DNA of 23,411 nucleotides from Alphaproteobacteria bacterium (GTDB taxonomy: Bacteria; Pseudomonadota; Alphaproteobacteria; Rhizobiales; Beijerinckiaceae). The stretch's first letter is position 1; each line of letters opens with the position of its first letter. Below are positions 18,250-23,411 of this stretch, one piece after another. The stretch covers positions 1 through 23,411 of the forward strand of contig RFZR01000005.1 of assembly GCA_009920595.1 (NCBI GenBank). Reading direction: 5' to 3'. The notes under the pieces are model-generated. The model made no database searches, had not been told where the DNA came from, and saw nothing but the letters and a program-made list of their open reading frames with translations. The position numbers and the translations under genes were made by a program.

Positions 18250-18693
18250 TCATTTTGGTGCACCACCTTGCCAAACACCTTTTTCTTTTAAGGCATCAGC
18301 GACTTCTTTCGGCATATAATTTTCATCATGTTTTGCGAGAACCGTATCGGCTTGCAAAACATGATCCGGCGTTATGACGCCTTCAGAAACCACGCCCTGT
18401 CCTTCACGGAAGAGATCGGGAAGAGAGCCTTTATAGATAACAGGCAGTTTACCTTCACCATCAGTGATTGAAAATTTGATCAGAGGCAATGCAGATTTAT
18501 CGACGCTTCCCACATCTACGAGACCGCCAATCCGCACGCGCGTTCCCGGCCCAATAACCTGCTTTGTCAAATCAGACGGCGTGTAAAAAAAGACGATTCG
18601 ATCATTGAGCGCGTAAAGGATCAATCCTGCCGAACTCGCAAGAATGAGGCCTGCGGCAGCAATCAAAGAAAGTCGCTTTTGTTTACGCGTCAT
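18250..18693 (-). CDS. ccmE: Haem chaperone CcmE (CycJ)
   Basis: CcmE binds haem covalently on the periplasmic side and passes it to CcmF. The 147-residue protein has a short cytoplasmic head, one membrane anchor near 9-28, and an OB-fold periplasmic domain. The haem-binding histidine is His122 in VLAKHDENYMP, with the conserved axial Tyr126. The early motif RIGGLV (54-59) and FREGQGVV (95-102) are also typical. It starts nine bases after the ccmI stop and sits 13 bases ahead of ccmF, so it is clearly in the same operon. The histidine form of the site is present, not the cysteine variant known from some bacteria and archaea. Confidence 0.97.
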   Translation of the reverse strand: MTRKQKRLSLIAAAGLILASSAGLILYALNDRIVFFYTPSDLTKQVIGPGTRVRIGGLVDVGSVDKSALPLIKFSITDGEGKLPVIYKGSLPDLFREGQGVVSEGVITPDHVLQADTVLAKHDENYMPKEVADALKEKGVWQGGAPK

Positions 18694-18702
18694 CTCTCTA
18701 CC

Positions 18703-19779
18703 TTATTTCAATCCCAAATCGCGAGCAGCAGCTTCAATTTTTGCGAGAGCGGCTTGATCAGTGGTGAAAGCATTCTTTGCGCGTTCGCGTGCGGCTTTTG
18801 CTTTATCGCCATCACCCAAAACCTGATATGCGCGCATCAAACGCAACCAGCCATCCAGATCAGTTCCGTCTTTCGTCAATTTCTCATCAAGACGTTGAAC
18901 CATAGAACGGATCATCGCGCCCTGATCGGTTGTTTCATCAGGCAGCGCAGTTTGGGCCTTTCCGGTTAAGGCCTCGATACGACGCGCAATTAATTGTCCT
19001 GGCTCGGAATCGGGCGGAATATGAGTTGCAAGCGCTTGATAGAGCGAAAGTGCGCGCGGCTTATCTCCATCCTGCTCGGCAGCAACCGCTTGATAATATT
19101 GTGCACGCTGATTTTTCGGATCAATCGCAAGTGCTTTTTCGATATCCTTCAAAGCATCCGCTGTGACGATCCCATCGGCGGCGGCCATTCGTGCTTCGCC
19201 GAGACCCGAGCGTAACTCAGCACTTTCCCCTAAAAGGCCGATGGCCTTGGTGTAAGCCGTAATGGCCTCACTGTAGCGCCCCGTTGAAACATAAACCGGC
19301 GCAATCGTCGCCCAACCCATGCCGTCTTCGGGATGCGTTTCGAGACGCGCCTCAACCTGCGTGATCAATGTCGAGAGATCCGCATCCCGCGTAAAACCCT
19401 CCAGCCGCGCAGATAATGGCTGATCCGGTAAACCCGGTGAACCGGTATATGTGTAAAGGGAATAGGCGCCGAGCGGCACGCCAAGGATTAAGAGAACAGC
19501 GACAATCCGACGACGTTTTTCATTGGAAAAATCAGACGGCGCAATCTTTTGTTCTGACTGTGAGGCGAGCAAACGACGGGCCGCTTCTCTTCGCGCCTGT
19601 TCAGCCGCATCAGGGGCAATCAAACCGCGCGTGAGGTCTTGATCAATATTTGCAATTTGAAGGGCATAAAAATCACGATCATCAATATCTGGCGTATGAC
19701 GCAAAACCCGCGATAGCGGCCACAGCAATCCGAAGATTGTGAACCCAGTGAATGAAGCGACGAGCAACCAGAAAACCAT
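18703..19779 (-). CDS. ccmI: Cytochrome c biogenesis protein CcmI (CycH), apocytochrome chaperone
   Basis: CcmI holds apocytochrome c by its C terminus for the CcmF/CcmH lyase. The 358-residue protein has TM1 near 4-22, a cytoplasmic loop of about 70 residues with the DRDFYALQIANIDQDL region (35-50), TM2 near 92-112, the conserved GSPGLPDQPL segment (113-122), and TPR-type helical repeats from about 145 to 250 in the periplasm. It is the first gene of ccmIEFH. Only about 45 bases separate its ATG from the end of a strong terminator of the upstream lipoprotein gene, and no clear promoter or Shine-Dalgarno is visible there. Confidence 0.95.
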   Translation of the reverse strand: MVFWLLVASFTGFTIFGLLWPLSRVLRHTPDIDDRDFYALQIANIDQDLTRGLIAPDAAEQARREAARRLLASQSEQKIAPSDFSNEKRRRIVAVLLILGVPLGAYSLYTYTGSPGLPDQPLSARLEGFTRDADLSTLITQVEARLETHPEDGMGWATIAPVYVSTGRYSEAITAYTKAIGLLGESAELRSGLGEARMAAADGIVTADALKDIEKALAIDPKNQRAQYYQAVAAEQDGDKPRALSLYQALATHIPPDSEPGQLIARRIEALTGKAQTALPDETTDQGAMIRSMVQRLDEKLTKDGTDLDGWLRLMRAYQVLGDGDKAKAARERAKNAFTTDQAALAKIEAAARDLGLK

Positions 19780-19823
19780 GGATATTTGTTAGGCCCAGAG
19801 AGGAACAAGGTCACGAAAAAAAT

Positions 19824-19857
19824 AAAAAAAAGGGCGAGGCACCTGTGTGCCCCGCCC
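19824..19857 (-). terminator. Rho-independent terminator after the glycine-zipper lipoprotein gene
   Basis: On the minus strand GGGCGGGGCAC (19857-19847) pairs with GTGCCTCGCCC (19842-19832), 11 pairs including one G-U, around a four-base loop, and is followed by eight T residues (19831-19824). It lies about 30 bases after the lipoprotein stop and separates it from ccmI. Confidence 0.88.
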
Positions 19858-19886
19858 CAAAATATGAAAAGATGTGCTCACTGTCG

Positions 19887-20354
19887 TCAGTTGACGATAT
19901 CCCAAGCGCCATCAGCTGCCTTACAGGCTGTGCCCGTTCCGGTTTCGGGCTTGCCATTGATATAGATCTTATGGGTGTACGAACGACAGGTCCGGCTGTT
20001 TTCCGCATAAACCGGGCCGGGCTCAACAAAGCCATAAGAACCACTCGGTGCCTGCCATTTGGTCTGACGACCACTATTCAAAGCCAAGGATTGGGCGCCG
20101 TAAGCTTGCCGTTTGGCTTCCTCGTCGAGACCGCGTCCGATCGAGCTGCCAATCATGCCGCCCAGCATTGTACCGGCGATAATGGCTGCGGTATTACCAC
20201 TGTCTTTGCCAATCTGGCTTCCGATCATGCCACCTGCGATGGCTCCCAAAATTGTTCCGCCCGATTCATTCGGGCCTGTTGTCTGCGAGCATCCCGCAGC
20301 ACCAAAAGCCACCCCAGCCGCAACAAAAGCCGCTATCGCCGATTTCATCGACAT
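19887..20354 (-). CDS. Glycine-zipper outer-membrane lipoprotein (17 kDa surface antigen family)
   Basis: A small envelope lipoprotein of 155 residues; the exact role is unknown. A signal peptide (1-21) ends in the lipobox GAAGC, so Cys22 should be lipidated. A glycine-zipper region follows at about 32-76 (GAIAGGMIGSQIG, then GTMLGGMIGSSIG), then a C-terminal surface-antigen domain with Cys-containing RTCRSYTH and GTACKAADGAW, matching the Rickettsia 17 kDa antigen type. The two late cysteines may form a disulfide. GGGGG lies six bases before the ATG at 20354. The gene has its own likely -10 box and a strong terminator, so it is probably transcribed alone between feuQ and ccmI. Abundance and anchoring function are inference. 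Confidence 0.87.
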   Translation of the reverse strand: MSMKSAIAAFVAAGVAFGAAGCSQTTGPNESGGTILGAIAGGMIGSQIGKDSGNTAAIIAGTMLGGMIGSSIGRGLDEEAKRQAYGAQSLALNSGRQTKWQAPSGSYGFVEPGPVYAENSRTCRSYTHKIYINGKPETGTGTACKAADGAWDIVN

Positions 20355-20371
20355 AAAAACCCCCGAAACCT

Positions 20372-20377
20372 ATTATA
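20372..20377 (-). promoter_or_regulatory. Consensus -10 box (TATAAT) for the lipoprotein gene
   Basis: A perfect TATAAT on the minus strand lies 17 bases before the lipoprotein start codon. I see no good -35 hexamer at 16-18 bases, so an activator or an atypical -35 would be needed. The implied leader is very short. Confidence 0.4.
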
Positions 20378-20485
20378 ATTGTAACCCGATTAGTGAAGTT
20401 GTGGTGTCCAGGCACCAAAGAAACTCACATGCTCAGCTTCATTTACAGGAGATTCCGACAATTTTCAGGCAGTTTTTTGATTAAA

Positions 20486-21874
20486 TCACAAGGATGGTAG
20501 GCGGAGGCGCGCACGCAAACCGCCGAGGTCTGAATCTTCAAGACCCAGCGAACCGCCATAGAGATTGGCCAAATCAGCGACAATTGCCAATCCGAGACCT
20601 GATCCCGGCACGGTTTCATCAAGCCTTTGCCCACGCCGCATAACATCGGCTCGCTTCTCTGCCGGAAGTCCTGGCCCGTCGTCGGACACAACAATTTCGA
20701 GAAAACTTCGACCCTCTGTTACAGGCAGCGCCGCCGCATGAATTATGATCGATTGGCGCGCCCATTTCGCAGCGTTATCGACAAGATTGCCGACCATATC
20801 GTCAAAATCGCGGCTCTCGCCTCTAAAGCGAAGATCAACAGGGCAATCAATATCGATTACAAGACCCTTCGTAGCATAAATTTTAAGAAATGTACGTTGC
20901 AGACCGGCGAGCAGAGGTTCGATATCGGTGACGATGCCGATGGCGCCTGCACGCGCGGCTGCGCGTGCGCGTTCCAAATGCCAATTGACTTGATCACGCA
21001 TGATGTCGGCCTGTTCACGAACCTTATCTGCCAACATTGTTGACTGTCCGGAAGCTTCATTCAAAATCACGCTTAAGGGTGTCTTGAGCGCATGGGCCAG
21101 ATTTCCTACTTGCGTTCGTGCGCGTTCAAGAATGTCGCGATTGGACTCAATCAAAAGATTGATCTCACTGGCAACGGGAGCGATATCATCGGGAAATTCG
21201 CCTTCGACATGATCGCTCATACCGCGCCGGATAGAACTAATTTGAGAAGACAGGCGTGAAAGAGGTAGCAATCCAAACCGCACTTGGAAGATCGTGATTA
21301 CGCCGAGGACACAAGCCAACAAAGCAAAGGCTGTCCATAATGCATTCTTGAAATTTTGGATCGTCTGCTCGATCTCGTCAGCATTCCCGGCGATTTGAAC
21401 AAGATAGCGAGCGCCATCGGGTAATTCGAGAGCGCGTTCTACAAGCCGCAAGCGGCGTTCGTCGGGGCCTATAATATATCCCTCACGACTTGAGCCGTCA
21501 TGTGCAGGCACATGAAGATCTTCAAGACGCGGAAGTCGTCCGCCAAAGAGAGAGAGAGAAGAGAAAATATTTTGTGGCGCAGAGCCTTCAATCCGGATCT
21601 GCCAGTACCACCCTGAGAGTGGTAAGGTAAATCGAGGATCACCTAATCCATAAGGATCAAATGCATTGGCCGTATTCTTAGAGGCAATGCTCGCCGCCAT
21701 AGATTGAATATAAACATATAGTCTCTCATCAAAAGCGCGCTCTGCGGCCCGACGATAGATTTCAGACAATACAAAAGCCGCACCAACGAGAATGATAATG
21801 CTACTCAATACAGATGTCACAACGAGGCGGACACCAATTGAAATTCGGGAGAATGGGAAAGACGAACGACGCAT
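20486..21874 (-). CDS. feuQ: FeuQ-like sensor histidine kinase (PhoQ-type)
   Basis: Sensor partner of the preceding regulator. About 462 residues: TM1 near 15-38, a periplasmic region of about 140 residues, TM2 near 179-198, a HAMP-like linker, phosphoacceptor His in NLAHALKTPLSVI (His262 counted from the GTG start), and an ATPase domain with NLVDNAAKW, DDGPGL and GSGLGLAIV. The HALKTPL box is typical of PhoQ-type kinases. In rhizobia FeuPQ lies just ahead of the cyc genes; it was first linked to iron uptake in Rhizobium leguminosarum and controls cyclic glucan export in Sinorhizobium. The ATG at 21874 is chosen over the adjoining GTG at 21877; it lies six bases after the feuP stop. The local signal cannot be read from sequence. 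Confidence 0.82.
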   Translation of the reverse strand: MRRSSFPFSRISIGVRLVVTSVLSSIIILVGAAFVLSEIYRRAAERAFDERLYVYIQSMAASIASKNTANAFDPYGLGDPRFTLPLSGWYWQIRIEGSAPQNIFSSLSLFGGRLPRLEDLHVPAHDGSSREGYIIGPDERRLRLVERALELPDGARYLVQIAGNADEIEQTIQNFKNALWTAFALLACVLGVITIFQVRFGLLPLSRLSSQISSIRRGMSDHVEGEFPDDIAPVASEINLLIESNRDILERARTQVGNLAHALKTPLSVILNEASGQSTMLADKVREQADIMRDQVNWHLERARAAARAGAIGIVTDIEPLLAGLQRTFLKIYATKGLVIDIDCPVDLRFRGESRDFDDMVGNLVDNAAKWARQSIIIHAAALPVTEGRSFLEIVVSDDGPGLPAEKRADVMRRGQRLDETVPGSGLGLAIVADLANLYGGSLGLEDSDLGGLRARLRLPSL

Positions 21875-21880
21875 CACCGA

Positions 21881-22549
21881 TTACGATGCCGGTGGTGGTT
21901 CTATCAAATAGCCAAGACCACGAATGGTTTTGATGACATCAACACCAAGCTTCTTGCGTAGTCGGCCGACAAAAACTTCAATCGTATTTGAATCACGATC
22001 AAAATCTTGATCATATAAATGTTCTACAAGTTCAGTTCGGGAAATAATTCTGCCAATATGATGCATCAAATACGACATCAGTCGATATTCATGTGACGTG
22101 AGCCTGATGGGCTCACCATTGACGAGCACCCTCCCGGCACGCGTATCAACCCTGATTGGACCACAAACAAGATCTGAAGACGCATGCCCTGTCGCACGCC
22201 TTACAAGTGCACGAAGGCGGGCCAGAATTTCCTCAATATGGAATGGCTTCGTCACATAATCATCAGCACCCGCGTCGAAACTGCGAACTTTGTCACTCCA
22301 TCCATCACGCGCGGTGAGAACGAGAACGGGCATTTTGCGACCGGCAACGCGCCAGGCCTCAAGCACACTGACGCCATCAATTTTTGGCAATCCGAGATCC
22401 AGGATCACGGCGTCATAAGGCTCGGTCTCACCAAGAAACTGCCCTTCCTCACCGTCGAAGGCCGAGTCGACTGCATAACCCGCTTGACCCAGCGCTTTAA
22501 CAAGCTGCCGGTTTAGATCCCGATCATCCTCGACCACCAACAAACGCAT
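21881..22549 (-). CDS. feuP: FeuP-like response regulator (OmpR/PhoP family)
   Basis: A 222-residue transcription factor. The receiver domain has VEDD (6-9), phosphoacceptor Asp51 (ILDLGLP), Thr79-Ala80 and Lys101 (TKPFHIEE). The winged helix has LTSHEYRLMSYLMHH, followed by ELVEHLYDQDFDRDSNTIEV and a FVGRLRKKLG recognition helix, which I recognise as close to rhizobial FeuP. The start ATG at 22549 lies 17 bases after the stop of the small exported protein gene and lacks a well-placed Shine-Dalgarno, which suggests coupling to it. The kinase gene follows at once. Direct repeats of 11-bp period upstream of the operon are candidates for autoregulation. Confidence 0.86.
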   Translation of the reverse strand: MRLLVVEDDRDLNRQLVKALGQAGYAVDSAFDGEEGQFLGETEPYDAVILDLGLPKIDGVSVLEAWRVAGRKMPVLVLTARDGWSDKVRSFDAGADDYVTKPFHIEEILARLRALVRRATGHASSDLVCGPIRVDTRAGRVLVNGEPIRLTSHEYRLMSYLMHHIGRIISRTELVEHLYDQDFDRDSNTIEVFVGRLRKKLGVDVIKTIRGLGYLIEPPPAS

Positions 22550-22566
22550 AAACGATCAATAAATCC

Positions 22567-22878
22567 CTAGGGCGCAAGCGGCTTGCCCGTCACCGCACTG
22601 ATGTCAATCCGGTTGAGCTTACCGTCTTTAGAGAGAGTCGTGATCATATAAACCAATCCAGCCTCTTTCGGGCATAAGGACGCCCGAACCACTTCGCCAC
22701 CAGTTTGGTTTCGTGCCGTCCGAAAAGCGTAAATTTGAGGAACAATCTGCCCCGAATTCACCAAATCCCGCAATTCCGCGTCAGATAGACACGCCAAACC
22801 CGACCCATCCGCCCAAGCGGGCGCGAGGGATAGGAAGACCCCAAAGACGGCCGGAGCGAGGGGAGAATAAAAGCGCAT
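22567..22878 (-). CDS. Small exported protein upstream of feuPQ (FeuN-like, PepSY-like)
   Basis: A predicted periplasmic protein of 103 residues: a signal peptide with likely cleavage after AWA (residue 23), then about 80 residues with Cys30 and Cys69, which could pair. The C-terminal YMITTLSKDGKLNRIDISAVTGKPL resembles the strand-turn-strand ending of PepSY domains. The frame is open back to 23097, but the ATG at 22878 has AGGGGAG directly ahead and begins a clean signal peptide. Its position, size and export match FeuN, a small periplasmic protein that restrains FeuQ signalling in Sinorhizobium meliloti. I recall that work but cannot align the sequences, so the equivalence is inference. It is the first gene of a three-gene operon. 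Confidence 0.72.
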   Translation of the reverse strand: MRFYSPLAPAVFGVFLSLAPAWADGSGLACLSDAELRDLVNSGQIVPQIYAFRTARNQTGGEVVRASLCPKEAGLVYMITTLSKDGKLNRIDISAVTGKPLAP

Positions 22879-22901
22879 AGGCTCCCCTAAAGTTTCGGCC
22901 G

Positions 22902-22918
22902 TGAACGCTCGCTGAACG
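22902..22918 (-). promoter_or_regulatory. PhoP-box-like direct repeat (CGTTCA-N5-CGTTCA)
   Basis: Two identical hexamers, TGAACG on the plus strand at 22902-22907 and 22913-22918, are exactly 11 bases apart. This is the geometry of OmpR/PhoP-family sites (the enterobacterial PhoP box has GTTTA-type hexamers with N5). It lies 24-40 bases before the feuN-like start codon. Confidence 0.45.
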
Positions 22919-22955
22919 AACCAGCCTCGAACCCGATCACGTCGCTTTGAAAAAA

Positions 22956-22976
22956 TTACAGGGAATTTACAGGGAA
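22956..22976 (-). promoter_or_regulatory. Second 11-bp-period direct repeat (TTCCCTGTAA twice)
   Basis: TTACAGGGAA occurs on the plus strand at 22956-22965 and again at 22967-22976, an exact ten-base repeat with 11-bp period. It lies 78-98 bases upstream of the feuN-like start. On the minus strand the gene-proximal copy includes TGTAAT, which could also be a -10 box. Confidence 0.4.
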
Positions 22977-23177
22977 AATCTTTCGAGGTGATGCGACGGA
23001 ATGGGCGCTTCTCTGCCTTAAGAACCCATGCACTGACTTCACCGCTCAGCATCACAATCAACTCTTCTTTGCCCTCCTGATTTGTTAGTCTAGTCATTTA
23101 TCCATGTCACGATCCACGGATCGGGATGACTATCATATGAAATCAACAACACACCCTGTCACGATTCATTAAAATTC

Positions 23178-23192
23178 CGGACATTATGTCCG
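23178..23192. promoter_or_regulatory. Perfect 7-1-7 palindrome (candidate operator)
   Basis: CGGACAT, one central T, then ATGTCCG. A short run CTTTT follows on the plus strand, but the seven-base stem with a one-base centre cannot form a normal hairpin loop, so a dimeric regulator site is more likely than a terminator. It lies about 300 bases upstream of the feuN-like start. Confidence 0.4.
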
Positions 23193-23357
23193 CTTTTCGC
23201 AACAACTTTTTATCAGCGCACTCGTAATGAAATCGAAGCTGAAAACCTCTTTTCAATTTGGAACAAATGGTGTACAAGATAAAAGAGAAATCGACAACCG
23301 ATTCATAGCTGTGTCGATTAAGATTTTCATTTGCGAAACCTTCAAAGTTTAGAGGGC

Positions 23358-23379
23358 ACGAACAACTATTGTTGTTCGT
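23358..23379. repeat. Inverted repeat with 9-bp stem and 4-base loop
   Basis: ACGAACAAC (23358-23366), loop TATT, then GTTGTTCGT (23371-23379). No T run follows on the plus strand; on the minus strand it is followed by GCCCTCTAAAC. It could be a weak terminator or an RNA or protein site for whatever lies to the right of the window. Confidence 0.35.
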
Positions 23380-23411
23380 TGTGCGGATTGTTGTGAGTTG
23401 AAATTCGGTCA

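Larger units (their letters stand above)
22879..23411. other. Gene-free region upstream of the feuN-like gene
   Basis: This 533-base stretch shows no gene I can support. It holds the two 11-bp-period direct repeats, a palindromic CGATCC/GGATCG (23110-23123), a repeated TGTCACGAT (23105-23113 and 23158-23166), a perfect 7-1-7 palindrome and a 9-bp inverted repeat near the right edge. Two GANTC sites occur at 23163-23167 and 23300-23304. The part beyond about 23100 is visibly AT-richer than the genes. A possible minus-strand promoter is GTGACA (23162-23157) with TATGAT (23137-23132), but its 19-base spacer is long. Confidence 0.5.

Noticed and set aside
19752..20378. Plus-strand open frame of 208 codons opposite the lipoprotein gene
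   Set aside because: It is antisense to a lipoprotein with clear lipobox, glycine zipper and ribosome site, and runs through the terminator; its translation resembles no protein family.
22879..23097. In-frame N-terminal extension of the feuN-like gene to an ATG at 23097
   Set aside because: The extension has no family-like sequence, would bury the signal peptide inside the protein, and crosses both direct repeats; AGGGGAG marks the ATG at 22878.
23227..23352. Plus-strand open frame of 41 codons near the right edge
   Set aside because: Short, in AT-rich sequence, with no convincing ribosome site and no recognisable motif.
1..23411. Search for a CRISPR array, transposon ends, tRNA/rRNA genes or prophage genes
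   Set aside because: No spaced repeat series, transposase-like frame, tRNA fold or phage gene was seen; neighbouring genes form a normal core-chromosome order.

Overview
The window reads as chromosomal DNA of an alphaproteobacterium, most likely of the order Hyphomicrobiales (Rhizobiales). The main reason is gene order. Read on the minus strand, positions 22878 to 9041 run feuN-like, feuP, feuQ, small lipoprotein, ccmI/cycH, ccmE/cycJ, ccmF/cycK, ccmH/cycL, degP, response regulator, sensor kinase, glnE. I know this arrangement from rhizobia and relatives. By eye the base composition is about balanced, which is low for many rhizobia. I see no tRNA, rRNA, CRISPR array, transposase or phage gene; this is ordinary, densely packed core chromosome.

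Positions 1-2261 (minus strand) hold a likely co-directional group: glyoxalase-family protein, aldose 1-epimerase, 5-hydroxyisourate hydrolase (uraH), and the N-terminal part of xanthine dehydrogenase small subunit (xdhA), cut by the window edge. The last two belong to purine/urate catabolism. Positions 2447-9016 (plus strand) hold a cation diffusion facilitator with an unusually long, repeated cytoplasmic tail, aminopeptidase N (pepN), and a PAS-containing sensor kinase of PleC/DivJ/PdhS type with no response regulator beside it. The kinase gene ends convergently against glnE at a terminator that lies partly inside the glnE 3' end.

Positions 9041-22878 (minus strand) hold four blocks. Upstream is feuNPQ-like: a small exported protein, a PhoP-like regulator and its sensor kinase. 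Next is a glycine-zipper lipoprotein closed by a strong terminator. Then comes ccmIEFH (cytochrome c haem delivery and ligation), followed by degP (periplasmic protease/chaperone) ending in a second strong terminator. Last is an overlapping regulator-kinase-glnE block. The cluster thus joins envelope sensing, envelope quality control, c-type cytochrome maturation and glutamine synthetase control.

Positions 22879-23411 hold no gene I can support, but are rich in candidate regulatory sequence: two different direct repeats of 11-bp period just upstream of the feuN-like gene, a perfect 7-1-7 palindrome, and a 9-bp inverted repeat. I do not see a wholly new system. The best leads are the putative FeuP boxes with the FeuN-like protein, the terminator immediately ahead of the regulator-kinase-glnE block, the degP operator-like palindrome, and the tripled tail domain of the CDF transporter.
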